DNA from: Sutcliffiella sp. FSL R7-0096
Lineage (GTDB): Bacteria; Bacillota; Bacilli; Bacillales; Bacillaceae_I
Length of the DNA stretch: 64,000 bases
Direction: 5' to 3'
Assembly: GCF_038595065.1 (NCBI RefSeq)
Contig: NZ_CP152003.1
Span: 2,770,001-2,834,000 of the forward strand
In this document: piece after piece, positions 29,661 through 38,623 of the stretch
How the letters are laid out: each line of letters begins with the position of its first letter
Position numbering within the stretch: position 1 is the stretch's first letter
Notes under the pieces: model-generated
What the model saw: only the letters and a program-made list of their open reading frames with translations
Databases searched by the model: none
Told to the model about the DNA's origin: nothing
Made by a program: the position numbers and the translations under genes

Positions 29661-30310
29661 TATTTTTCTACCGTATTTGCAAGTTTGACTTTTCTTAAAC
29701 CGAGCCACCATAAAAACACCATAAATGGAACCATATAAAGCCCCCAATATTTTTGGGAAAGGATGATCATATCATACATTCCGTGTAGAAATATAGGGGT
29801 GGTCAACGATAAAGAAATCCAGAGCCTTTTTTTTCTGGGATTAAATGAGAACTTTCCCTTACCTAAATAATATCCCATAATAACCCCGAACAACGCATGG
29901 CTGGAAACAGGCAAAACCGCTCTACCAAATGCCAGTTCCACTCCATTTGCAAAAAGGAAGAGAATGTTCTCAGCAGTTGCAAAGCCTAGTGAGACAGCCA
30001 CACCATATACAATTCCGTCGTAATGTTCATCAAAGTGGAGGTTCTGGTACACAAGGTAGATAAGGATAAACCATTTGAAGAACTCTTCTAGCAGACCTGA
30101 AAGGAGAAAGGCCTTTACAAAATGCGATGTGACATTAAGTTCCAGCTGGATAACATATTGGATAAACATAAGCGGAAACACAAGCAACGCACCAAACATG
30201 AATATTTTAAATACATATGCTATGGGTTCTTTCGTGAACGTATCCTTTAAATAAAAATATGATAACAATGCTAAGCCTGGAGCAATCCCGGCGGATACAA
30301 CTGCCAGCAT
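29636..30310 (-). CDS. prsW: membrane protease PrsW
   Basis: Glutamic-type intramembrane protease. In B. subtilis it makes the first cut in anti-sigma factor RsiW. 224 residues from the ATG at 30310 (MLAVVSAGIAPGLALLSYFYLKD, the family N-terminus); a TTG six codons earlier has no ribosome site. About seven helices; motifs LLEEFFKW (Glu-Glu), FATAENILFL and PVSSHALFG (His), and TTPIFLHGMYD are conserved. No sigW or rsiW is in the window. Confidence 0.92.
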   Translation of the reverse strand: MLAVVSAGIAPGLALLSYFYLKDTFTKEPIAYVFKIFMFGALLVFPLMFIQYVIQLELNVTSHFVKAFLLSGLLEEFFKWFILIYLVYQNLHFDEHYDGIVYGVAVSLGFATAENILFLFANGVELAFGRAVLPVSSHALFGVIMGYYLGKGKFSFNPRKKRLWISLSLTTPIFLHGMYDMIILSQKYWGLYMVPFMVFLWWLGLRKVKLANTVEKYSPQKKVV

Positions 30311-30434
30311 AAATAAGCCTCGTTTCAATCTGTTTTTTTTTATCGTATCATGTTATCGTAATTAATGAAATAAGATGTCTAAACTTTTGGAAATTGTTTG
30401 TAAATAAATTGGCTATTATTATGAGGTGACGTAT

Positions 30435-31409
30435 ATGAAAAAGAAAATAATGATCATCCACACAGGTGGTACAATCTCTATGTCTGAGGATGAACAGACC
30501 GGTGCAGTTTCACCAGGAGAAAGAAACCCTTTGACAACCATTCCTTTGGTTGTGGATTCTCATGTCGAAATCGAAAGTCATGAGCTATTCAACCTTCCTT
30601 CTCCACATATTACCACTAAACATATGCTTGAGCTTTCAACGTTCATCGACCACCAGGCTGTCGAGAACGCAGTTGAAGGTTTCGTAATCACGCATGGAAC
30701 AGACACGTTGGAGGAAACAGCTTTTTTCCTCGATCTAACTGTCCAAACAAGAGTTCCAATTGTCTTGACAGGGGCGATGCGTTCGAGTAATGAAATTGGA
30801 TCAGACGGTCCTTATAACCTCCTCGCATCGGTAAAAGTAGCTGCAAGTGAGGAAGCCCGAAACAAAGGTGTCCTCGTTGTACTTAATGACGAGGTACACA
30901 CAGCAAAGAACGTGACAAAGACACATACTTCTAATATTGCCACATTCCAAAGCCCCCAGTATGGCCCTATCGGAATCGTGACAAAAAGAGGCGCGTTTTT
31001 TCACCATTCCCCTGTTGCAGAGGATAAGTACCTTGTGAAGGCAGTATCCAAAAATGTGATGTTATTGAAAGCATATGCAGGGATGGATTCAAGTATATTT
31101 CACTCGTTAAAAGACATGAAGATCGATGGAGTCGTTTTGGAAGCGCTTGGACAAGGTAACATACCACCTACAGCAGTGGATGGGATCAAAGCCCTTAGAG
31201 ATGCAGATATTCCTGTGGTGATGGTATCCCGTTGCTTCAATGGAATAGTACAGGATATTTACGGCTATGAGGGAGGCGGCCGTAAATTGAAGGAATTAGG
31301 AGTAATTTTCTCCAATGGCCTAAATGGTCAAAAGGCTCGAATCAAACTGATGGTAGCACTTGAAAGCACCAGGGATACGTCGGAGTTACAGCTGCTGTTT
31401 TTAAGGTAA
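30435..31409 (+). CDS. ansA: L-asparaginase, type I
   Basis: Hydrolyses asparagine to aspartate and ammonia in the cytoplasm. 324 residues from ATG at 30435, 6 bases after GAGGTGA. First catalytic threonine in IHTGGTISM, second in THGTDTLEETAFFLDL; LTGAMRSSNEIGSDGPYNLLA is typical. No signal peptide, so the cytoplasmic type. Transcribed against its neighbours, with a terminator shared with ypdA. Confidence 0.94.
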   Translation: MKKKIMIIHTGGTISMSEDEQTGAVSPGERNPLTTIPLVVDSHVEIESHELFNLPSPHITTKHMLELSTFIDHQAVENAVEGFVITHGTDTLEETAFFLDLTVQTRVPIVLTGAMRSSNEIGSDGPYNLLASVKVAASEEARNKGVLVVLNDEVHTAKNVTKTHTSNIATFQSPQYGPIGIVTKRGAFFHHSPVAEDKYLVKAVSKNVMLLKAYAGMDSSIFHSLKDMKIDGVVLEALGQGNIPPTAVDGIKALRDADIPVVMVSRCFNGIVQDIYGYEGGGRKLKELGVIFSNGLNGQKARIKLMVALESTRDTSELQLLFLR

Positions 31410-31421
31410 TGAGAAAAAATA

Positions 31422-31456
31422 TGGAGTGCTCAAGATTTTTGAGCACTCCATTTTAT
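31422..31456. terminator. bidirectional terminator between ansA and ypdA
   Basis: A perfect 12-bp stem TGGAGTGCTCAA / TTGAGCACTCCA with a 5-base loop, T run on the right (TTTTATATT) and A run on the left. It ends ansA and could also end ypdA transcripts. Confidence 0.88.
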
Positions 31457-31572
31457 ATTGGGCGACTATGTAGACTGGATGAACCTTACAGTGGATTGCA
31501 CTGTCCTCATTAGCCCTCTAGGACGACCGACGAACCTATAAGTAGATGGATTACTTTGTCCTCATCGGATTC

Positions 31573-32559
31573 TTATTTCTCCTTAAAAGTCCAACTTCTA
31601 CCCTTAATACACTCCGCAATCATTCCACCATGAAACCGGCCGTTTTCAATAAAAATCTCATTTGCATTATTTCCAGCGGCAATGACACCAGCAATAAAGA
31701 TTCCCTTCACATTGGTTTCCATTGTTTCTTCGTTGAAGATAGGACGTCCCGACTCTTCATCAATTCCAACTCCCATTTCAGTCAGAAAGGAATGATCCGG
31801 ATGATAGCCAATCATGGCAAACACATGATCATTATGAATGGTCTGCTCCTGCCCATCCTTATTAACAAAAGATAGTTCTTTCTCTGTAATTCGAGTCACA
31901 TTTGATTCAAATTCCATTCGAATGGTCCCATTACGAACAAGGGCTTCAAACTCCGGAAGGATCCATGGTTTGACGCTAGGTGAGTAGGTTTCTCCTCGAT
32001 AAATAACGGTGACGTGTGCATCGGCCTTTACGAGTTCCAATGCTGCATCCACACTAGAATTTTTACCGCCGATCACCGCTACGTGTTTATCAAAATAAGG
32101 ATGGCCTTCCTTAAAATAATGAGAGACCTTATCCAATTCCGCGCCAGGCACTTCCAATTTATTGTGATTATCATAATATCCAGTTGCAATCACTACATGA
32201 CTGGTTGCATATTTTTGTTTTGAAGTATGCACAACGAAAGTGCCATCCTCGAGTTTTTCTACCCGCTCCACCAGTTCAAAAGCGTTCACTTCAATCTTTT
32301 TTCTTTTAACTACTTCCCGATAATAGGTTAAGGCCTGTATTCTGACGGGCTTTCTATTTTCCGTGATAAAAGGTACTTCCCCTATTTCAAGCTTTTCGCT
32401 TGAGCTGAAGAAGGTCTGATGGGTGGGGTAGTTATAGATTGCATTTACAATATTTCCTTTTTCTATGACAAGTGGGGATAATCCCGCATCCTGCAGGGCT
32501 ATCGCTGCCGACAATCCGCATGGACCGCCTCCCACTATGATGGCATCTCTGTTTATCAC
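31573..32559 (-). CDS. ypdA: bacillithiol disulfide reductase YpdA (Bdr)
   Basis: FAD/NADPH flavoprotein that reduces oxidised bacillithiol. 328 residues. FAD loop VGGGPCGLSAAIAL contains the catalytic Cys14; NADPH-binding AVIGGKNSSVDAALELVK near 168; the final GVIAAGNNANEIFIENGRFHG contacts FAD. Start GTG. Placed beside gudB as in B. subtilis. Implies that the organism makes bacillithiol. Confidence 0.93.
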   Translation of the reverse strand: MINRDAIIVGGGPCGLSAAIALQDAGLSPLVIEKGNIVNAIYNYPTHQTFFSSSEKLEIGEVPFITENRKPVRIQALTYYREVVKRKKIEVNAFELVERVEKLEDGTFVVHTSKQKYATSHVVIATGYYDNHNKLEVPGAELDKVSHYFKEGHPYFDKHVAVIGGKNSSVDAALELVKADAHVTVIYRGETYSPSVKPWILPEFEALVRNGTIRMEFESNVTRITEKELSFVNKDGQEQTIHNDHVFAMIGYHPDHSFLTEMGVGIDEESGRPIFNEETMETNVKGIFIAGVIAAGNNANEIFIENGRFHGGMIAECIKGRSWTFKEK

Positions 32560-32621
32560 CGTTGTTCAACTCCGTCTTACAAATTTAATTTTCTGTAGCT
32601 TTATTCTGCATATCCGATTAC

Positions 32622-32659
32622 GCATACAAAAATCCCCTATCACTATATGATAGGGGATT
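32622..32659 (-). terminator. gudB terminator
   Basis: A 12-bp perfect stem AATCCCCTATCA / TGATAGGGGATT (32631-32642 / 32648-32659) with a 5-base loop, followed on the minus strand by TTTTGTATG. Confidence 0.9.
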
Positions 32660-32678
32660 GGGAAAGCTTAAGCAAATA

Positions 32679-33959
32679 TTAAATCCAGCCTCTGAAGCGT
32701 GAAGCTTCGGCCATTTTACGTGCACCGACCATATAAGCGGAAAGTCTCATATCCACACGTCGGCTTTGTGATGTGTCATATACATTGTTGAACGACTTGA
32801 CCATCACTTTTTCAAGCTTTTCTTCTACTTCCTCTTCTGTCCAGTAGTAACCTTGGTTGTTCTGCACCCACTCAAAGTAGGATACTGTCACTCCGCCTGC
32901 ACTTGCAAGCACATCAGGAACAAGTAGGATACCACGATCAGTCAATATTTGCGTTCCTTCAATGGTAGTCGGCCCATTCGCAGCTTCTACCACAATTTTT
33001 GCACGGATATTGTGAGCGTTCTCTTCAGTAATCTGATTTTCAATCGCTGCAGGAACAAGAATGTCACACTCTAGCTCCAACAGTTCTTTATTAGAAATCG
33101 TGTTGTTGAATAGCTTCGTAACAGTTCCGAAACTGTCTCTGCGGTCAAGTAGATAATCTATGTCCAGGCCATTCGGATCATATAGTCCACCGTAAGCATC
33201 GGAAATTCCAACTACCTTTGCCCCTGCATCGTGCATGAATTTAGACAGGTAACTTCCTGCATTACCAAACCCTTGAACCACGACTCGTGCACCTTCGATA
33301 TTTATGCCTTTTTTCTTGGCAGCTTCACGGATGCAGATGGTAACCCCTTTTGCTGTTGCCGATTCTCTTCCATGCGATCCACCTAGTACTAGTGGTTTCC
33401 CTGTAATAAATCCAGGAGAGTTAAATTCATCGATTCGGCTATATTCGTCCATCATCCAAGCCATGATTTGTGAGTTGGTAAAGACGTCCGGAGCAGGGAT
33501 ATCCTTTGTAGGTCCAACAATCTGGCTGATTGCACGAACGTAACCACGACTTAATCTTTCCAATTCCCTAAAAGACATTTCACGTGGATCACAGACGATA
33601 CCGCCTTTCCCTCCACCGTATGGAAGGTCTACAATTCCACATTTCAAACTCATCCAGATGGACAGTGCCTTCACTTCTTTTTCAGAAACATTGGGATGAA
33701 AACGGATTCCACCTTTAGTCGGTCCTACAGCATCATTATGTTGGGCACGATAACCAGTGAAAATTTTGACAGATCCATCATCCATCCTTACCGGAATCTT
33801 CACCGTTAACATGCGCATAGGTTCTTTTAGCAGCTCATATACTTCTTCAGGATAGCCTAACCTCTCCAAGGCTTTATGTATAACAACTTGTGTTGATTTT
33901 AATACATCCAACTTCTCTTCAATAGAATTCTTTTTTTCATTGCTTTTTTCGGCTACCAT
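32679..33959 (-). CDS. gudB: NAD-dependent glutamate dehydrogenase
   Basis: Degrades glutamate to 2-oxoglutarate and ammonia. 426 residues. Substrate-binding KGGIRFHPN, catalytic PYGGGKGGIVCDP (Lys near 118), DVFTNSQIMAWMMDEY, VVQGFGNAGSYLSKF for NAD, and a C-terminus ASRFRGWI. The segment SEKEVKALSIWMSLK has VKA once, unlike the inactive gudB of B. subtilis 168 in which those three codons are duplicated, so this should be an active enzyme. Confidence 0.97.
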   Translation of the reverse strand: MVAEKSNEKKNSIEEKLDVLKSTQVVIHKALERLGYPEEVYELLKEPMRMLTVKIPVRMDDGSVKIFTGYRAQHNDAVGPTKGGIRFHPNVSEKEVKALSIWMSLKCGIVDLPYGGGKGGIVCDPREMSFRELERLSRGYVRAISQIVGPTKDIPAPDVFTNSQIMAWMMDEYSRIDEFNSPGFITGKPLVLGGSHGRESATAKGVTICIREAAKKKGINIEGARVVVQGFGNAGSYLSKFMHDAGAKVVGISDAYGGLYDPNGLDIDYLLDRRDSFGTVTKLFNNTISNKELLELECDILVPAAIENQITEENAHNIRAKIVVEAANGPTTIEGTQILTDRGILLVPDVLASAGGVTVSYFEWVQNNQGYYWTEEEVEEKLEKVMVKSFNNVYDTSQSRRVDMRLSAYMVGARKMAEASRFRGWI

Positions 33960-34158
33960 AAGTAAACCTCCTAGATTGTCTCACATAATAAGATTGAAAT
34001 AGTCCATCTTCATGACATAGTATACACCTTCCGTACCACTATGCAAAGATGGAAAATAAACTTTTATTAAAAAAATGTAACCGATTACAAAACGTAAGAA
34101 TTGTCAGAAAATACTAACAGCCTAAACTACAGAAAACGTTTGTAGAATAGGCCGTATC

Positions 34159-34749
34159 TTAATTAAAGTACTTATTTAATTGCTCCATGGCATGATTTTC
34201 CAATAATTTCTTCCCATATTCCTCCACACGATGAGTAGTCATGGTAGATGGCGTGCCATATTCGGATAACAAGGCAATCAAAGTGTCCATCTCCATCATG
34301 AGGTCCACATCCCCCTCCAATAACAGCAAGTAGAACATCCGGTCATGGGAATAGATGGTACCTCCATGGATATGAAAAGCTTGAAGTCTTTTTGCTAAAT
34401 CAATAAGATGGTCAAAGGACTCGAATACATAAAACAGTTCCTGACTTTCATCCACCGTAACTTGCATCTCTATATATTCATCGTTGAACTCTTCTTCCAA
34501 TTCTTCCTGCTCGGTGGAAGTCACAATGACAACCATCCCTTGTGCCTGGAGTGCATAGACTTCTACGTTCAACGAACCGCTTACTTCAAATCCCAACTCC
34601 GCGCTAGCCTCATCAATCATGTCTCGAAACAGCTGATGAACCTTTTGCGAATCCTTCCATAGGTCCTCTTTTGTTAACCCGCGATCTTCCAAGTCATCAA
34701 ATGTGAGGAATATCTTTATCTTGTTGTAGTTTAATCGTTCCAGCCGCAT
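34159..34749 (-). CDS. mecB: MecA-type ClpC adaptor (YpbH/MecB)
   Basis: 196 residues. MRLERLNYNKIKIFLTFDDLEDRGL and an acidic centre (EQEELEEEFNDE) followed by a ClpC-binding C-terminal domain (SFDHLIDLAKRLQ...GTIYSHDRMFYLLL). MecA-family adaptors deliver substrates to ClpCP; MecB is the paralogue of MecA and the position beside gudB fits B. subtilis ypbH. Confidence 0.92.
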   Translation of the reverse strand: MRLERLNYNKIKIFLTFDDLEDRGLTKEDLWKDSQKVHQLFRDMIDEASAELGFEVSGSLNVEVYALQAQGMVVIVTSTEQEELEEEFNDEYIEMQVTVDESQELFYVFESFDHLIDLAKRLQAFHIHGGTIYSHDRMFYLLLLEGDVDLMMEMDTLIALLSEYGTPSTMTTHRVEEYGKKLLENHAMEQLNKYFN

Positions 34750-34859
34750 GAAAGACTCCTCCCCTACCTTTACACCCTTTAACTCCCTTGAACTTCTTAC
34801 ATTTTATGATAGAAGGTGTAAGTTGGTTCGTGACGAACTTCCATTGTTGGAAAGGAAAT

Positions 34860-35765
34860 TTAATTCATCCTTACCCGCAACCAGTCTTCCCAATCTTTCA
34901 TCGAACTTCCAATGAGGTGATCATAAAATTCCCTTTTTTTGTTTTCTGACATTTTATCGACTGCTGTACCTCCAAGTCCAATGATTAGCGACGGATATTG
35001 CTGTTTCAGCTCTGTCACCATTTCCAATGTTTTAGGCAGATTGACGGAAAGGGTACAAGACAAAAATAGAAATTTCGGATCAATCTCTTTTAGGACGATA
35101 TGGATATCATCATCTGCGATACTTGTACCAAGATAGACCGTTTCAAACCCTTTTCTTCTAACAAATAGCGTATATATAAGTAACCCGAGTTCATGCCACT
35201 CTCCTGGTCCACATACCGACACCGTTTTAGGAAGGAAGCCGTTTACCGGTAATCCGTGAAGAATCATCCCAATCCGTGAGCGCAGAAATGCAGAGGCAAA
35301 ATGTTCGTGGGCACTTGAAATTTCATCCTTCTCCCACATATCACCTATCTTAACGAGCAATGTTCCCAGAATATCAATCAGCACTTTCTCAACCGAGTAT
35401 AAACTAAAAATCTTATCCATCAATTCATGAGCTTGCCCTTCATTGAACTGCAAAAGAGCTTCCATTAATTGATTAAGTAATTCAGTGGACATATCTTCCG
35501 TATATGTATGTTCCGTTTCCAGAAAAGTTTGATTGTTCTTTTCGAACAGTGAAACGGCTTGACTGATGGTGAAGCCTTTGTTCACTTTCTGGATTAACCA
35601 TTTGAGTATCCTAATATGTTCTTCCGTGTACAAGCGATGTCCAGACTCATTTCTGACCGGAGCAATAATTTGATATCTTCTCTCCCACGCTCGTAATGTT
35701 CCTGGCTGGATACCCAGCATTTTTGAGGCTGCTTTAATATTGTACTTACCTTCATTAGTTGACAT
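34860..35765 (-). CDS. CarH-like B12-dependent MerR photoreceptor regulator
   Basis: 301 residues from ATG at 35765 (AAAGGG upstream; the open frame extends 8 codons further to a TTG). Domain 1 (9-75) is a MerR helix-turn-helix, KAASKMLGIQPGTLRAWERRY. Domain 2 is the helical cobalamin cap with W144-x9-E154-H155, the signature of CarH/LitR. Domain 3 is a B12-binding Rossmann fold with E189-x-H191-x-x-G194, where His is the expected lower axial ligand. Such proteins repress DNA as AdoCbl-bound tetramers in the dark and fall apart in light. The residue after Trp144, His in Thermus CarH, is Glu here. No carotenoid gene is in the window. Confidence 0.85.
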   Translation of the reverse strand: MSTNEGKYNIKAASKMLGIQPGTLRAWERRYQIIAPVRNESGHRLYTEEHIRILKWLIQKVNKGFTISQAVSLFEKNNQTFLETEHTYTEDMSTELLNQLMEALLQFNEGQAHELMDKIFSLYSVEKVLIDILGTLLVKIGDMWEKDEISSAHEHFASAFLRSRIGMILHGLPVNGFLPKTVSVCGPGEWHELGLLIYTLFVRRKGFETVYLGTSIADDDIHIVLKEIDPKFLFLSCTLSVNLPKTLEMVTELKQQYPSLIIGLGGTAVDKMSENKKREFYDHLIGSSMKDWEDWLRVRMN

Positions 35766-35803
35766 ACAGATCCCTTTCTCTCCTATCAAAATCCATACTT
35801 TGC

Positions 35804-35841
35804 ATTATATAATACGAAAGTGTTTGTGTAAACTTTGTATA
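35804..35841 (-). promoter_or_regulatory. promoter of the CarH-like gene with overlapping TnTACA repeats
   Basis: Reading left: TTTACA (35832-35827), 17-base spacer, TATAAT (35809-35804), an excellent sigma-A promoter 40 bp before the start. TTTACA is itself a TnTACA motif; TATACA lies 9 bases upstream (35841-35836) and TGTTCA 11 bases further. CarH operators are direct repeats of this core over the -35, so autorepression is likely. Confidence 0.7.
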
Positions 35842-35880
35842 GGTTTTGAACAGGATGTTACAGGTGATGGAGATAGATTA

Positions 35881-36654
35881 TCATCCTTCTCTAGTGGTAA
35901 TGGTGAGGATATGTGTTTCCGGTGGAGCCCCTAAACGAAGTGGAACCAACGACGTTCCAAAACCATTACTGACCAAAAGAGTTGTGTATGGTAAGTGTGT
36001 AATCCTCCCTTTCTCATGTGGACCAAATCCGAAAATTCGAATTTGCCCTCCATGGGTATGTCCACTTAATACCAGGCTGATTCCCTCTTTTTCAGTGAAT
36101 TTCTCCACGATTTCAGGTTCATGACTTACCAAGATCTTGAAACTGTCCACGCTTGTTTCCTCCAAAGCCACATCGAGACGATCTCTTTCATGCACTAAAT
36201 CGTCCACCCCTAAAATCTCTAGCTTATCTCCCACTTCACTTTCAAACAAATAGCTTTTGTTATCCAGTATCTTTACTCCATGATGCAATAGGAGGGAATC
36301 CAATTCATGATGCTCGACTTCATAGTCATTGTTACCCCATACATAAAAGACGATGCCTAATTTTTTCAGTTGCTTGATATTCTCCTCTACCTGATCAAAC
36401 GGGACCTTGTTTTCTGTCAGGTCACCACCAATGACCACCAAATCTATGTTTTTAACTCTTTTTATAAAATCCGGATCAATTTTCCTCCTATGAATGTCGG
36501 AAATGAAGAAAATCCTGACCTTCCCTAAGCTGCTTGGAAACTCAGGGAATGCAAGTGTCTGTTCTACTATATTTTCTTGGTTAGCCTGACGGTACATGTA
36601 TAAAAGAAGTGCTGCCCCAAAAGCAGCAAGAACCCCAAATAAACTCCAAACCAT
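35881..36654 (-). CDS. ypbG: membrane-anchored metallophosphoesterase (YpbG)
   Basis: 257 residues. N-terminal helix (2-22) then a calcineurin-like domain with FFISDIHRRKI, VVIGGDLTEN, VWGNNDYE, VSHEPEI and LSGHTHGGQIRIFGFGP, which together bind two metals. Substrate unknown. Its neighbours ypbF-ypbE-ypbD-recQ follow the B. subtilis order. Confidence 0.9.
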   Translation of the reverse strand: MVWSLFGVLAAFGAALLLYMYRQANQENIVEQTLAFPEFPSSLGKVRIFFISDIHRRKIDPDFIKRVKNIDLVVIGGDLTENKVPFDQVEENIKQLKKLGIVFYVWGNNDYEVEHHELDSLLLHHGVKILDNKSYLFESEVGDKLEILGVDDLVHERDRLDVALEETSVDSFKILVSHEPEIVEKFTEKEGISLVLSGHTHGGQIRIFGFGPHEKGRITHLPYTTLLVSNGFGTSLVPLRLGAPPETHILTITTREG

Positions 36655-36681
36655 AAGATACTTCCCTTCTTTTTAAAAATA

Positions 36682-36771
36682 GGCTCTGTTAAACAGGATG
36701 TTGAAGCAAAAATCAACAGTACGCTTGAACAGAACCAAAAAATAAAAGTTGCGATAATTTTCTATCGCAAC
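36682..36771 (-). terminator. ypbF terminator next to a solo repeat remnant
   Basis: GTTGCGATA / TATCGCAAC (36748-36756 / 36763-36771) with a 6-base loop is followed on the minus strand by TTTTATTTTTT and ends ypbF. Just beyond it, 36682-36736 has GGCTCTGTTAAACAG and AATCAACAG...GAACAGAACC, the outer ends of the GC-rich repeat family without a core. Confidence 0.75.
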
Positions 36772-36790
36772 TATACCATAACAAGCAAGC

Positions 36791-37246
36791 TCACTTCGTT
36801 TCATGATACAAATTAATATCAAATTCCCTTTTCATCATATCAAAAACTTGATGCCTTTGTTTCCAATCGGCAGGTTTGGACCAATAATCATCACTTCTTT
36901 TCACCATTTCTTTTCGCAAGTCATGATATTCTTTCTCCGCCTTGTCTTTTTTATAAAGAAGGTATTTAATCATCCCCAGCTGAAAAGCGATGAACATAAC
37001 AATCCAGAAATGTACTGAACGATCAAAAAAATAGGAGATGCTTACAGAATAGGCAGGGGACTGATGGAAAATGTAAAAGTATACATATGCCAAAAAAAGT
37101 CCTACCGTAACACAACAGAACATCCTCCACCTCCACTCTCGTTTTTTGAAGGTGTCCTGCTTCCGTTTTTTATTAACCAACAGCTGCAATGTCTGTTTTG
37201 TCGCTTCATCTGTATGATGGTTCAGCATTTTAATTTCCGGCTCCAT
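36791..37246 (-). CDS. ypbF: YpbF family membrane protein (DUF2663)
   Basis: 151 residues. Two membrane helices (about 42-61 and 80-98) between basic, soluble ends (KKRKQDTFKKREWRWR; KKDKAEKEYHDLRKEMVKR). Position between ypbG and ypbE matches B. subtilis. Function unknown. Confidence 0.85.
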   Translation of the reverse strand: MEPEIKMLNHHTDEATKQTLQLLVNKKRKQDTFKKREWRWRMFCCVTVGLFLAYVYFYIFHQSPAYSVSISYFFDRSVHFWIVMFIAFQLGMIKYLLYKKDKAEKEYHDLRKEMVKRSDDYWSKPADWKQRHQVFDMMKREFDINLYHETK

Positions 37247-37317
37247 ATTTAATCCCCTCTTTCATAACCTGTCCTATTAGAAATTATGCAAAAGAGGGGA
37301 CCTGTATGAATCGCATC

Positions 37318-38013
37318 CTACCTATTAATCGGAATAAGCAGTTTCTGGCCTACATTTACCTGATCATTGACAAGATTATTATAATCACTGATTATTCTTT
37401 CGCCTTCCCTGCTGCTGAAATACTTCATGGAAATGCGGAAGAGGTTTTCACTTTCTTGAACTACATGTTCTACATATTGCACATTAGACTGTTCTTCTGT
37501 AACCGTCGTTTCTGGGGTTTCTTCTGTTTCCATACCACCAGAAGTGCTTGTTTCCACAGGAGGGCTAGCTGCGGTCACCTCTTCTTTTTCTATTGTCTTC
37601 CCTGGTCCGCTTGTTTCCTTGCCATCTTCCCCTTCAGCTACCTGTTCTTTGTCCGTCTCCATAATGGAAACTCGATCTGTTGCAGGAATTTCTTTTTCAC
37701 TCTCTTTGTTTGCCGCGGTGTCAGCTGAGACATTTTTCGAGATGGAGATGGATTCCACATTCTTCACTGGTGGCGTAAAGATTTTGTCGAGGAAACTGGA
37801 ATCCTTGTCATTAAAATGGATTGCCAAAATGCTGATAGGTATCAGAAGAAACAGTACACCTACTAACCGGACAAAAGGAAAATTCAGCTTCCATTTAGTA
37901 TTCGAGTTTCGTTTATGAGCGTGCAGTTCACTTCTTGAAGGTAGCTTGTTAGTTTCTTTTTGGACTTCCTCCCTTAGCCCGTCTGCTTGATCCAACCCTT
38001 TATTATCATTCAT
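37318..38013 (-). CDS. ypbE: LysM-domain membrane protein YpbE
   Basis: 231 residues from ATG at 38013 (AGGAGTGGGG upstream; an ATG 11 codons earlier is open). Cytoplasmic charged N-terminus, one membrane helix near 44-65, a long Glu/Thr-rich stalk (85-175), and a C-terminal LysM domain (VQESENLFRISMKYFSSREGERIISDYNNLVNDQVNVGQKLLIP) for peptidoglycan binding. Overlaps the end of ypbD by 8 bases. Confidence 0.88.
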   Translation of the reverse strand: MNDNKGLDQADGLREEVQKETNKLPSRSELHAHKRNSNTKWKLNFPFVRLVGVLFLLIPISILAIHFNDKDSSFLDKIFTPPVKNVESISISKNVSADTAANKESEKEIPATDRVSIMETDKEQVAEGEDGKETSGPGKTIEKEEVTAASPPVETSTSGGMETEETPETTVTEEQSNVQYVEHVVQESENLFRISMKYFSSREGERIISDYNNLVNDQVNVGQKLLIPINR

Positions 38014-38623
38014 TTTCCCCACTCCTGCCCTTTTCATGGTCTTCAATTTTCACGTAGTCATATCTAATCTTTAATGCGAGTAATACATCAATCAGAAAAT
38101 GCGCCCATATTGTGACAAATAGACTTCCTGTCGCTTCATAGAGGTATCCGAGTAAAAAGCTTAATATAACAACGGAGAGGAATAATACCCATTTGTGCAA
38201 ATATCTAATATGTAGCAGTGCGAAAACGATACTTGCGACCCAAATTCCAAAATGTGTTTGAATAACTCCTCGGAACAAGAATTCTTCCGCTGTTGAAATA
38301 AATATTGCCAGTAAAAAAATATGAGGGACACTTCTGGTCTGGAACATCTTTTCGTTGATGCCACCGTCGTCGAAAAGATCCCTCGGTAGCCACTTCATCA
38401 ATAACAGGTCAATACCAACAACGCCTATGCCCACTAACGTCCCGATTACCAAGACTTCTAACGGTTTCCAGGACAGTATCCTAAGGAAGGAAGCAATGTT
38501 GTCGAATAGGATAAAAGCAAGAATCACCCCGATAACCAAGAATGCCAACTGGGATAGGTATAGATGGAATAGGAGCTCTTTTGGGCTCATATCTTTAATC
38601 ATTTCAGCTTGTCTATTTTTCAC
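38006..38623 (-). CDS. ypbD: CPBP family intramembrane protease YpbD
   Basis: 205 residues, about six helices. The CPBP (Abi) motifs are present: TAEEFLFRGVIQTHFG (EExxxR) near residue 112, FALLHIRY, and HFLIDVLLAL. Homologues are putative metal-dependent intramembrane proteases. Start GTG overlaps the recQ stop in GTGA, with AGGAAG upstream. Confidence 0.88.
   Translation of the reverse strand: MKNRQAEMIKDMSPKELLFHLYLSQLAFLVIGVILAFILFDNIASFLRILSWKPLEVLVIGTLVGIGVVGIDLLLMKWLPRDLFDDGGINEKMFQTRSVPHIFLLAIFISTAEEFLFRGVIQTHFGIWVASIVFALLHIRYLHKWVLFLSVVILSFLLGYLYEATGSLFVTIWAHFLIDVLLALKIRYDYVKIEDHEKGRSGENE

Noticed and set aside
31476-31568. TGGATT...GTCCTCAT repeats between ansA and ypdA
   Set aside because: Two similar 22-mers 55 bp apart but no regular period; does not fit the 21-bp arrays.
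34076-34089. Palindrome TGTAA-CCGA-TTACA upstream of gudB
   Set aside because: Could be an operator, but it is short, single and without a known regulator; not enough to annotate.
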